A DNA stretch of 31,233 nucleotides, taken from assembly GCF_001908105.1 (NCBI RefSeq), contig NZ_MKGQ01000032.1, positions 1 through 31,233 on the forward strand, written 5' to 3'. A program made the translations under genes and the position numbers. Position 1 is the first letter of the stretch, and every line of letters begins with the position of its first letter. The DNA comes from Xenorhabdus eapokensis (GTDB lineage Bacteria > Pseudomonadota > Gammaproteobacteria > Enterobacterales > Enterobacteriaceae). Shown here piece after piece: positions 24,191 through 31,233 of this stretch. Below the pieces are notes generated by a model. That model saw only the letters and a program-made list of their open reading frames with translations. It was not told where the DNA came from and searched no databases.

Positions 24191-24425
24191 TAGGCCCTAC
24201 ATATTCTATAGAATCAATTTTTGTATGATATTCAATCAAACCCATCAAAAAAAGAAAATTCAATGCAGGTAAAAACAGCACTTCCCCACTGTTGATAGTT
24301 TTCTTTGCATAGTTTCTCAGTTTATCATAAGAAACCACCCTCTCGTTTTTAAGAAGAACAAGCATTAATAAGGACATGCTTATGATCGTACGATCTGGGT
24401 GAGAATGTTTAGAAGGCCTAATCAT
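24177..24425 (-). CDS. ABC-3C middle component
   Basis: The 82-residue protein, MIRPSKHSHPDRTIISMSLL then VVSYDKLRNYAKK and FLPALNFLFLMGLIEYH, has the winged-helix-like shape of ABC-3C middle components, resembling type MC6. It is thought to bridge the ATPase and the effector. It overlaps both neighbours (8 bp with the upstream gene, 14 bp with the ATPase), so the three products are made in coupled amounts. The short length is normal for this class. Confidence 0.8.
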   Translation of the reverse strand: MIRPSKHSHPDRTIISMSLLMLVLLKNERVVSYDKLRNYAKKTINSGEVLFLPALNFLFLMGLIEYHTKIDSIEYVGPNETI

Positions 24426-25374
24426 ATGATGTCATTCCTATATCACAATTCCAATACATATAGAATAACACAGCTCGAGTTAGGCGTTTATTCTTATGTT
24501 GCTTTAACACCGGGTCACGAGAGATTAACAAATCATATAAATATTCTAAAACTTCATCAAATGATTGATGATTTTTTCTCTTGGAAATTATTTTAAAATG
24601 AAAATCCTCAGCAACACCTTCGTACAATTGTAAAAATTTATCATTTTCAGGTGCCGCTAAAAATGCTTGTATTTCTGCTGTATCTTTAAGATATTTTTTC
24701 AGCATAGATTGGGAATAGCTAGGTGTCATGGAATTTATCTGATTCTTATCTTCATAAGAAGTTCGTTCTGTAGGCGGAATATCAGATACATTACCAATAA
24801 TGTTAACCTGTCGTGCTAAGGCTTCAACTACTTCAGCAAGCTCATCTGAACTTACAAGAAGTGGAGAATCAATTGGATCAAGGTCTGCCAGTTTTGCAAC
24901 TTCGGGAAAACGCTTCAACCAGAGATTCAGTTGTTCTATTCCACATAAATAAATTGAAGATAATTGTATGTTGCATCTCTGAGAAATATACTCGACTATT
25001 TCCGCCTCTGCGTTTCCTGTTAATCTACGGTTAGAGAATAGCATATAATAATCCAGTTGATTATTATTTACCATATCTATAATTCGTGGGATTTCTTTTT
25101 CAATAACAGTATTTTTAGATGATCTACTAAAAAAATTGAATTCTGAAAAACTTTTATTTTGTCCATTAGTATGTTTAGCTTGAATAATAACAGTTCCTTT
25201 CCAAGGCTGAGATTTATTTGGGAACTGTTCTGCAATACCTATAAATTTAGCATCTTTCCCTCCATCAGGGCCCTTAGCAAAACCTTGAACAGAAATTCCA
25301 AATAAAGATTGACATAGTACTACGATCAGATTTTCAAATTGTTCATCACTTAAGTTCTCATAAGCATACGTCAT
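24418..25374 (-). CDS. ABC-3C effector with Mrr-like nuclease domain
   Basis: I place the start at the ATG at 25374 (318 residues; MTYAYENLSDEQFENLIVVL); a TTG seven codons upstream is the alternative. The N-terminal half has GFAKGPDGGKDAKFIG and, after the loop, GTVIIQAKHTNGQ. This is a D-(~23)-QAK arrangement typical of PD-(D/E)xK/Mrr-like restriction nucleases with Q in place of the acidic residue. The C-terminal half, with MLKKYLKDTAEIQAFL and YLYDLLISRDPVLKQHKN, matches the ABC-3C C-terminal domain that docks the partner. It is the first gene of the operon. Cutting of invading or host DNA after activation is inferred from family. Confidence 0.82.
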   Translation of the reverse strand: MTYAYENLSDEQFENLIVVLCQSLFGISVQGFAKGPDGGKDAKFIGIAEQFPNKSQPWKGTVIIQAKHTNGQNKSFSEFNFFSRSSKNTVIEKEIPRIIDMVNNNQLDYYMLFSNRRLTGNAEAEIVEYISQRCNIQLSSIYLCGIEQLNLWLKRFPEVAKLADLDPIDSPLLVSSDELAEVVEALARQVNIIGNVSDIPPTERTSYEDKNQINSMTPSYSQSMLKKYLKDTAEIQAFLAAPENDKFLQLYEGVAEDFHFKIISKRKNHQSFDEVLEYLYDLLISRDPVLKQHKNKRLTRAVLFYMYWNCDIGMTSYD

Positions 25375-25771
25375 AAATATTTTCTTCAAATTCAAGTAAT
25401 TATGTAAGTCAATATTAAGACACTAACTGAAATAAAAGTTGATTTCTTTTACATAGAACACAAAATTGAAATTTTATTAACATCTTAGTAATTCGAAATA
25501 TAAATTAAATCATATAAGTTTCAAGAATAACTATAACAGTTGTTATTATAAGTGTGTTGCTAAATAAGAGACTCCATTTTGGACTAAAAATCTGATTTGG
25601 GTTTTGTCATTAAAGTAGCAGTATCAGATTGTGTATTACCTTTCCATCCTTAAAAAGGTAGTTATTTATATATAAATCAATCAAGAAAATTTACATGGGG
25701 GCATTTTTGGGGGCATGCAAGATAATTGAACTAAATAAAATTATTTAAAAACAATCAATTAAATTATTTTA
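25375..25771. other. AT-rich right end of the satellite with arm-type sites
   Basis: I see no gene. The left part presumably holds the ABC-3C promoter. ATAAC-AGTT-GTTAT at about 25543-25556 is a small palindrome. GGGGGCAT at 25697-25704 and 25709-25716 repeats the arm motif found before int; the copies end 55 bp before the attR core, as expected for the second integrase arm. Confidence 0.6.
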
Positions 25772-25785
25772 TCGAATCCTGTAGG
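25772..25785 (+). other. attR core of the satellite
   Basis: This is an exact copy of TCGAATCCTGTAGG from argU. The next bases (AGCAAAGCCG) do not continue the tRNA but enter the coding sequence of the second integrase, so the original tRNA-proximal DNA on this side has been lost. Confidence 0.82.
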
Positions 25786-26971
25786 AGCAAAGCCGAAAGA
25801 AAAACCCTACAAACTTGCAGATGGTGGCGGACTATATCTATTGGTTAACCCGAATGGCTCTCGCTATTGGCGGTTAAAGTATCGGATCGCAGGTAAAGAA
25901 AAATTACTCGCATTGGGGGTATATCCTGAAATCTCCCTTGCCGAAGCACGAACCAAGAGAAATGATGCGCGGAAGAAGCTATCGGATGGTAATGATCCAA
26001 TAGAAGAAAAGAGAGCAGAAAAGGCCGCCAGAGCTTTTGCGGTCAATAATAGTTTTGAGTCCATCGCCGTTGAGTGGCACGAACATAAGCGCCCCAATTG
26101 ATCAAAAGGATATGCCGAAGACATTCTGGAATATCTGAAAAAAGACATCTTTCCGTATATTGGTAAACGTGCTGTTACCGAGATTAAACCTGCTGAAATA
26201 CTGGCTGTGCTGCGAAAAATGGAGCAACGTGGCGTTTTGGATAAACTGAAAAAAACCAGACAGGCGTGTCGGCAAATTTTTACCTATGCCGTTATTACCG
26301 GACGGGCTGAATTCAATCCCGTTACTGACCTTGCCAGCGCACTGAAAACTCCCAAACAAAAGCACTTCCCACACCTTTTAACCGACCAGATGAATGATTT
26401 TCTTATCGCCCTGAGTGGTTATAGTGGCAGCCAAGTGACGCAATCAGCGACACGTATGCTGATGCTGACCGGAGTACGTACTATTGAGCTGAGAGAATCG
26501 GAATGGACTGAATTCGATTTCGATAACGATCTCTGGCAAATCCCCGCCGAGCGAATGAAAATGCGTCGCCCTCATATTGTCCCACTGTCAAATCAGGTTA
26601 AAAGCATTCTTATTAAACTGCATGAGATTACAGGACGCGGGAAATACGTTTTCCCCGGTCGTAACGATGCGGGTAAGCCAATGAGTGAGGCAGCCATCAA
26701 TCAGGTTATTAAGCGTATTGGTTATGACGGCAGGGCAACAGGCCACGGTTTCCGCCATACCATGAGTACTATCCTGCATGAGCAAGGCTATAACACAGCT
26801 TGGATTGAAACTCAGCTTGCTCATGTTGACAAGAACAGCATTCGTGGTACTTACAACCACGCTCAATATCTGGATGGTCGCAGGGAAATGCTGCAATGGT
26901 ATGCGGATCATATGGAGATGCTGGAACGAGGCGAAAATGTGCTGATTGGAAAATTTGGCAAAAGGGCGTGA
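25783..26971 (+). pseudogene. P4-type integrase pseudogene
   Basis: The sequence is homologous to the intact integrase at 9062 along its whole remaining length. It lacks a start codon and about the first ten residues, because coding sequence begins abruptly at the attR core with GAKPKEKPYKLADGGG. An in-frame TGA at 26099-26101 replaces the tryptophan of the NWSKGYAED motif (TGG to TGA). Beyond it the frame is unbroken, and the catalytic region still has LTGVRTIELR, GHGFRHTMS and RGTYNHAQY. An internal start at 26207 would give only a catalytic fragment of 254 residues. Integration by its own product is therefore impossible. Confidence 0.92.
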
Positions 26972-26994
26972 ATATATGATGATTTTTTACGCAA

Positions 26995-27022
26995 GTGTGC
27001 CCGTGGCACACGCGCCTATTTT
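26995..27022 (+). terminator. Hairpin after the integrase pseudogene
   Basis: GTGTGCC (26995-27001) pairs with GGCACAC (27005-27011) around a 3-nt loop, and a T-run follows at about 27018. It lies 23 bp past the pseudogene's stop. Confidence 0.6.
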
Positions 27023-27187
27023 TCATACAACATACAAATAAAAAGTCGAATTTCCTATAAAAAATAAATTCAACAAATCGGAAAAACAATTAACGCTGTT
27101 CATTTAGTCTTGCTTTTTAAATAATCCGCCTGTCATCAAACAACGTCCACGATGAGCGCTCAAGGACTCGGTAACAGGAGAAAAAAT

Positions 27188-27394
27188 ATGACAATGATAG
27201 TGTCAAAGGAAAACCTTATTCGTTTGCCGGAAGTTCAACGCAGAACGGGTTATAGCAAAGCGTGGATCTATAAACTGATTAGTGCCGGGGAGTTTCCAAA
27301 ACAAATCAAACTCGGCTCCCGCTCCGTTGCCTTTATTGAATCAGAAATTGATAACTGGATTGCCCAGCGGATCGCTGAATCACGAGCAGCATAA
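27188..27394 (+). CDS. alpA: AlpA-family regulator of the second element
   Basis: The ATG at 27188 follows AGGAG and gives 68 residues. KENLIRLPEVQRRTGYSKAW is identical to the stretch in the first element's AlpA. The rest, EFPKQIKLGSRSVAFIESEI and DNWIAQRIAESRAA, differs by conservative changes. It is apparently intact, so it could still act as an excisionase or regulator on either element even though its own integrase is dead. The leader between it and the primase contains a conserved hairpin. Confidence 0.92.
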   Translation: MTMIVSKENLIRLPEVQRRTGYSKAWIYKLISAGEFPKQIKLGSRSVAFIESEIDNWIAQRIAESRAA

Positions 27395-27437
27395 CAGCTA
27401 AAAGAACATGGCATAAGAAACGTAATATAAAAAAACA

Positions 27438-27470
27438 ACGCCCCAGTGTGGTGGAACACATCTGAGGCGT
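27438..27470 (+). ncRNA. Structured 5' leader hairpin of the second primase gene
   Basis: ACGCC (27438-27442) pairs with GGCGT (27466-27470), CAG (27444-27446) with CTG (27462-27464), and TGTG (27447-27450) with CACA (27457-27460). Relative to 11285-11319 the middle pairs change on both sides together, so the fold rather than the sequence is conserved. ACCACAACGTAAAGGAGA follows, nearly identical in the two elements. Confidence 0.6.
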
Positions 27471-27499
27471 CTGACCACAACGTAAAGGAGACTTACGAT

Positions 27500-29938
27500 A
27501 TGGCTGATACACAGTCTAACCAAACTCACCCTAAATTTACACATTCAGATAATACAGGCAGCCAAAATCCACTTGACCTGATCCAAACCGTGAAAAAATT
27601 CGCTATGCATCATTGGGAAAATCTGCTGCCTGCTTGTGGCATCGATATCCCGGGAAAGGGTAAACATGGTGCTTGCCCTGCTTGCGGTGGTACTGACCGT
27701 TTTCACTTTATTGATGATCACCATCACGGCAATTGGCATTGCCGCCAATGTGATGCTCCAAACTATGGTGACGGGCTGGATTTAGTGGCAAGAACCAAAG
27801 GAATTTCCATCACTGAGGCAGCAAAAATCATTGCAGGCGTACTGGCATTGCCTTTGCCAGAATCCAAGCCCGCCAGAGAAACCATTCAAACTACGCAGTC
27901 AATTGCCGAAAAAGTGGCATCACTAATGGCGCAAACTGTCGCTGGTCAATCGCCCTATCTGGCTGCAAAAGGGCTGGATTTTCCTAATCAGCGGCTATTG
28001 CTCAATAATTCGACTTTGTTGGCACTGACAACACTGGATAAAAAAGTAACAGGTGCACAAATCATCAAGCCGGATGGAACAAAAAAATTACTGTCCGGTA
28101 GCCAGAAAAAAGGCGCATTTATTGCCCTGTCAGAGCTGGAAGCATTCCCAGACACAGTGATTATTACCGAGGGCTATGCTACGGCACTTACAGTTAGCCA
28201 GCTTTATAAAGGCACTGTTCTGGCAGCATTGGATGTTGGCAATTTATCTTCGGTTGCCAACGCTGTTCGGGAACGTTGGTCAGGCACAAAAATTATTATT
28301 GCAGCAGATAACGACTGGCATCATCCTGACGAACTGGATAAGCACGGCAAACCGAAAGTGAATATCGGTAAGATCTCAGCAGAAAAAGCAGCTACTGTGG
28401 TTAGTGGTTGGGTTACTTTACCACCGACAGAGCACAAAGCTGACTGGGACGATTACCGCCAACAATATGGTGTGGAAAGGGCAAAGCTGACCTTTGCTCA
28501 GGGGCTTTATCAACCCGCACGAACAAAGAAAAAAGCAACCGCTCAACCTAATGATACCGAATCTTCCAAGCTGACATTATGCCAGATGGGAGCCAGCCTG
28601 CGCGGGGAAGTATTACTGGCACGTTATGACGGTGATTTAGCATTGGATGGCGCTTCGGAAACCGTGCATCACTATGATGGTATTGTCTGGCGTCCAGTCA
28701 GTGACCGTGATTTAAAACGGGAAATGGTGGCAGCCTTTATGGAAGAGAAACTACCGTACTCACCGCATGGTATTAGCTCTGCGGTGGATGCCCTTAAATT
28801 ACAGCTTCCCATGATGCAGCAACCAAAGCGACACTTAATCGGGTTCAGTAATGGCGTGTTTGACCTGAAAGCCTGTCAGTTCCGGTCTCACCGTAAAAAT
28901 GACTGGCTGTTGCTTGCCAATGACGTTGAATTCAATTCCCCTGTTTCGGGGGAAACTCTGCAAAATCATGCACCGCAGTTCTGGCAATGGCTTAACCGGG
29001 CAACAGCCAACTGTGAGAACAAGTTTGATCGCGTACTGGCGGCGCTGTTTATGGTATTGGCGAACCGTTACGACTGGCAGCTTTTTCTGGAAGTCACAGG
29101 TGCCGGAGGCAGCGGCAAAAGCATCTTTGCTGAAATCTGTTCAATGCTGGCAGGCAAAGGCAACACTGTTTCTGCGAGTATGGCCGCGCTGGAAAACCCG
29201 CGGGAACGGGCGCTGATTGTGGGATATTCGTTGATTATCCTGCCAGATCAAACTCGCTATGTGGGAGATGGCTCCGGCATCAAAGCCATTACAGGCGGGG
29301 ATGAAGTCGCTATCGACCCGAAGCATAAACAACCTTATTCAACCCGCATTCCTGCGGTGGTCTTGGCGGTAAACAATAATGCTATGAGTTTCAGTGATCG
29401 CAGTGGTGGCGTATCACGGCGTCGGGTAATCTTCAATTTTTCCGAAGTTGTGCCGGAAAATGAACGTGATCCACTTCTACGGGATAAAATCGCAGCAGAA
29501 TTGCCTGTGATTATCCGACATCTGCTTTACCGCTTTGCTGATCCACAAACTGCAAGGCGTTTACTGGCAGAGCAACAAAAATCCGTAGAAGCGCTGGATA
29601 TTAAACGCGGTACAGATCCACTGGTCGATTTTTGCGGCTACCTGATTGCGTCTAAGGAAACTGACGGCCTGTTAATCGGTAATGCGGAGATTGTGCCGTT
29701 CAATCCCCGTAAGTACCTTTATCATGCCTACCTTGCCTATATGAAAGGTAATAACCTGAATAAACCTGTTTCCGTAACCCGTTTTGGTATGGATATGCCG
29801 GGCGCACTGGCAGAGTACAACCAGCATTACCTGCGCAAGAAAAGCAAATACGGCATTCGTAGTAATCTGAGCCTGAATATCGACACGGCTATTGAGTGGA
29901 TGCCAAAACTAACAAGGAATGACCAGCCAGAAGAATAA
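27500..29938 (+). CDS. P4 alpha-type primase-helicase of the second element
   Basis: This is a replication primase-helicase of 812 residues from the ATG at 27500, behind AAAGGAG; an upstream extension to 27446 would run through the leader hairpin. The zinc finger is CGIDIPGKGKHGACPACGG with a later CRQC (about residues 48-91). The TOPRIM-like part is VIITEGYATALTVSQ (about 219) and IIAADNDW, and the helicase Walker A is GAGGSGKSIF (about 533). Its first nine residues (MADTQSNQT) equal those of the first element's Icd-like protein, and then it runs into primase. So the Icd-like start and the primase are joined in one frame here. It looks intact. Confidence 0.93.
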   Translation: MADTQSNQTHPKFTHSDNTGSQNPLDLIQTVKKFAMHHWENLLPACGIDIPGKGKHGACPACGGTDRFHFIDDHHHGNWHCRQCDAPNYGDGLDLVARTKGISITEAAKIIAGVLALPLPESKPARETIQTTQSIAEKVASLMAQTVAGQSPYLAAKGLDFPNQRLLLNNSTLLALTTLDKKVTGAQIIKPDGTKKLLSGSQKKGAFIALSELEAFPDTVIITEGYATALTVSQLYKGTVLAALDVGNLSSVANAVRERWSGTKIIIAADNDWHHPDELDKHGKPKVNIGKISAEKAATVVSGWVTLPPTEHKADWDDYRQQYGVERAKLTFAQGLYQPARTKKKATAQPNDTESSKLTLCQMGASLRGEVLLARYDGDLALDGASETVHHYDGIVWRPVSDRDLKREMVAAFMEEKLPYSPHGISSAVDALKLQLPMMQQPKRHLIGFSNGVFDLKACQFRSHRKNDWLLLANDVEFNSPVSGETLQNHAPQFWQWLNRATANCENKFDRVLAALFMVLANRYDWQLFLEVTGAGGSGKSIFAEICSMLAGKGNTVSASMAALENPRERALIVGYSLIILPDQTRYVGDGSGIKAITGGDEVAIDPKHKQPYSTRIPAVVLAVNNNAMSFSDRSGGVSRRRVIFNFSEVVPENERDPLLRDKIAAELPVIIRHLLYRFADPQTARRLLAEQQKSVEALDIKRGTDPLVDFCGYLIASKETDGLLIGNAEIVPFNPRKYLYHAYLAYMKGNNLNKPVSVTRFGMDMPGALAEYNQHYLRKKSKYGIRSNLSLNIDTAIEWMPKLTRNDQPEE

Positions 29939-29980
29939 TTTATTCTTATTGAAGACATTTTTCCAAGAAAAATAAAAAAG

Positions 29981-29997
29981 TGTTCACCACTGTTCAT
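29981..29997 (-). repeat. Iteron-like pair after the second primase
   Basis: TGTTCACC (29981-29988) and CTGTTCAT (29990-29997) are, on the minus strand, GGTGAACA and ATGAACAG, two near copies of the P4 origin iteron GGTGAACAG in head-to-tail order. A related copy lies at 14489-14500 after the first primase. Confidence 0.4.
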
Positions 29998-30028
29998 TCT
30001 GTAGTTTAAATTAGATATATCAACATAT

Positions 30029-31136
30029 TATACCAATCTAACTTGAAGATGCAGGTTTTAAAATCTGAAAATTATCAGTCAGTCGAGTCGTGAGCTCTTT
30101 CGCTTTTTCTGGCAAAGTGACATGAAAAAAAGTGACGAAGAGTTTCACGGAAGGTCTTCGCATCCGGAAAATAGATATTGTTACGCACTTGCTCATTCAT
30201 ATACTTCCACAATCGCTCTATCGGATTGAGGTTTGGGCTGTAAGGCGGGAGGTAATGCAATTCAATATTCAGGACATACGCAATATCTTTCACCAACTCG
30301 GCTCGATGGTAACCCGCTCCATCCAGAATGAGGTGGATTTTTTGCGAAAGCGGGTAAGTTTCTCGGAGCGCACCGAAGAAATAGGCGATATTTTCGGCAT
30401 TGATGCGCGGATATTCACGGATCACGGTGTCTTCAATCCGTTGTAAATTCAGGGCGCCCAGAATATTGAGACGGGTACGACTGCCGGTGGTTTCGATCCC
30501 TTTTACCTGATTTTTTCCTGCTTTCATCCAGCCATAGCTGAGCTTTGTGGACTGTGAAGGATGCACCGCATCAATAAATAGGATCGGTTCATTCTGCCCC
30601 GCTTCCTCTTTCAGTGCCTTGTAGTCATCAATAAATTGTTGCTGTTTGTGCGCATCGAATTTATGAGGAACACCCTTGGGTTTTTTATAGCTGAAACCTT
30701 GGCGGTGAAGCCATTTTGTCATTCCGCCCACGCTGAAAGAAACCTGCCAACGGGCTTGGACATAGGCCACAATTTGGGTTGTGGTATGCATCAAATTGGC
30801 GGTCAAATAATCAATCAGGTCGGCGGTTTGTTCGGCAGAGAGATGGCTTTCAGAGCCGCCATTTTCTGGGGTGAGCTTTTCCTGCGCGATAAAATCTTTC
30901 AGGTGACGGCTGACCGTACTTTCATGAATACGCAAGGCCTGTGCAATCATCTGAGCAGTCCAACCTTCTGAGGCCAAAAGCACCGCCTTAATGCGATCAC
31001 AGACTCGACTGTCGCGAGTAGTATCATGCATCAATTCAAGGGCGTGTTTTTGTTCTGGTGTCAGATGAATTTTCATGGTTGCAAGCATGATCTGATTTGG
31101 ATAAGAAATCAAGCATCTTCAATGGCGATTGGTATA
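30029..31136 (-). mobile_element. IS630-family insertion sequence, complete
   Basis: Terminal inverted repeats face each other: TACCAATCTAACTTGAAGATGC begins at 30031, and its partner, ending at 31134, differs only in a 4-base block (TAAC against GCCA on the reverse strand). TA at 30029-30030 and 31135-31136 is the target duplication typical of IS630/Tc1-mariner elements. The unit is about 1.1 kb with one transposase gene. It interrupts the second satellite remnant. Confidence 0.88.
30075..31076 (-). CDS. IS630-family transposase
   Basis: I chose the ATG at 31074-31076 (MKIHLTPEQKHALELMHDTT); the frame is open to 31112, but that would enter the inverted repeat. The 333 residues begin with a helix-turn-helix DNA-binding region (TAQMIAQALRIHESTVSRHL, about residues 40-60). 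A DDE catalytic domain follows with ILFIDAVHPSQ (first D, about 186), HLILDGAGYH (second D, about 257) and YLPPYSPNLNPIERLWKYM (final E, about 295). All three acidic residues are present, so the enzyme may be active. The last 15 residues (from FSCHFARKSE) end in an unusual run that could reflect a late frameshift. Confidence 0.92.
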   Translation of the reverse strand: MKIHLTPEQKHALELMHDTTRDSRVCDRIKAVLLASEGWTAQMIAQALRIHESTVSRHLKDFIAQEKLTPENGGSESHLSAEQTADLIDYLTANLMHTTTQIVAYVQARWQVSFSVGGMTKWLHRQGFSYKKPKGVPHKFDAHKQQQFIDDYKALKEEAGQNEPILFIDAVHPSQSTKLSYGWMKAGKNQVKGIETTGSRTRLNILGALNLQRIEDTVIREYPRINAENIAYFFGALRETYPLSQKIHLILDGAGYHRAELVKDIAYVLNIELHYLPPYSPNLNPIERLWKYMNEQVRNNIYFPDAKTFRETLRHFFSCHFARKSERAHDSTD

Positions 31137-31233
31137 AATAAGCTTTCATAATAACGATACACTCATTTTTCTCACTCCCGGTTGTTGCCCTGATGAAAAG
31201 GCGGTCATAAATTCTTCAACGCACACTAAGAGT
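31137..31233. other. Sequence beyond the IS630 copy
   Basis: These 97 bases hold no recognisable gene. They may be the continuation of the second satellite remnant or chromosomal DNA; the window ends before this can be decided. Confidence 0.3.

Larger units (their letters stand above)
8875..25785 (+). mobile_element. Capsid-forming P4-like phage satellite (cf-PICI type) carrying ABC-3C defence
   Basis: The 16.9-kb element is bounded by the 14-bp direct repeat TCGAATCCTGTAGG (8875-8888 within argU, and 25772-25785), with GGGGGCAT arm repeats inside both ends. Gene order is integrase, alpA, RHH regulator, Icd-like protein, a duplicated-domain protein, alpha-type primase, a cargo gene, HK97-type capsid, protease, portal, adaptor, connector, HNH, terS, terL, a structured RNA, a Ner-like regulator and three ABC-3C genes. 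It has head assembly and packaging functions but no tail, baseplate, holin, endolysin or lambda-type early genes. This suggests a satellite that makes its own heads and borrows helper tails and lysis. It could alternatively be a strongly reduced HK97-like prophage, but the P4 integrase-AlpA-primase set argues for a satellite. Confidence 0.85.
25783..30030 (+). mobile_element. Remnant of a second P4-like satellite in tandem
   Basis: Directly after attR come an integrase pseudogene, alpA, a leader hairpin, an alpha-type primase and iteron-like repeats. All are paralogous and in the same order as in the left half of the first element. The right part is cut by an IS630-family insertion at 30031, and the element may continue beyond the window. 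The two elements share a site preference and probably entered argU one after the other. Confidence 0.75.

Noticed and set aside
8875..25785. Complete HK97-like prophage
   Set aside because: No tail tube, tape measure, baseplate, fibre, holin, endolysin or lambda-type early genes lie between the att sites, and the replication genes are P4-like.
25772..25800. Partial second tRNA at attR
   Set aside because: Only 14 bp match argU; acceptor stem and CCA do not continue, so it is an attachment core and not a tRNA gene.
26207..26971. Separate short integrase of 254 residues
   Set aside because: It is the catalytic fragment after the nonsense codon of the integrase pseudogene, in the same frame, without its own ribosome binding site.

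Overview
The window comes from a gammaproteobacterium of the Enterobacterales, most likely Morganellaceae (Xenorhabdus, Photorhabdus or a relative). The chromosomal backbone purK-purE-lpxH-ppiB / cysS / ybcJ-folD / argU is in the classical enterobacterial arrangement. The proteins closely match enterobacterial families, the intergenic DNA is AT-rich, and insertion-sequence debris is abundant. The genus is an inference; I could not run a search.

Layout. (1) 1-2050 is an insertion-sequence-littered flank: an IS982-family transposase running off the left edge, a small secreted cysteine-rich protein and a decayed IS1634-type transposase. (2) 2063-8896 is conserved housekeeping DNA: the minus-strand operon ppiB-lpxH-purE-purK with a PurR box in front of purE, divergent cysS, then ybcJ-folD and the tRNA-Arg(UCU) gene argU. 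(3) 8875-25785 is an integrated genetic element of about 16.9 kb. It is bounded by a 14-bp direct repeat of the argU 3' part and by GGGGGCAT arm-type repeats at both ends. (4) 25783-30030 is the remnant of a second, related P4-like element, with an integrase pseudogene, AlpA and primase-helicase. (5) 30029-31136 is an apparently complete IS630-family insertion with TA target duplication.

The main discovery is element 1. It has a P4-type satellite chassis: integrase, AlpA, an RHH regulator, an Icd/Ash-like small protein and an alpha-type primase-helicase. To this is joined a complete HK97-type head-making and DNA-packaging cassette: capsid, protease, portal, head-tail adaptor, connector, HNH, TerS and TerL. 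There are no tail, baseplate, holin or endolysin genes. That is the architecture of a capsid-forming phage satellite (cf-PICI type), which builds its own small heads and would take tails from a helper phage. At the right end it carries a Ner-like regulator preceded by a strikingly structured, C4-like RNA, and a three-gene ABC-three-component (ABC-3C) conflict/defence operon placed just inside attR. The element therefore looks like a self-packaging vehicle for an anti-phage system.

Other non-coding structure in the two elements includes a bidirectional promoter with three GTGCGATTCA operators, a leader hairpin with compensatory changes between the two elements, a perfect 21-bp tandem repeat in front of the capsid gene, a cos-sized gap between HNH and terS, and P4-alpha-like iteron motifs after both primase genes.
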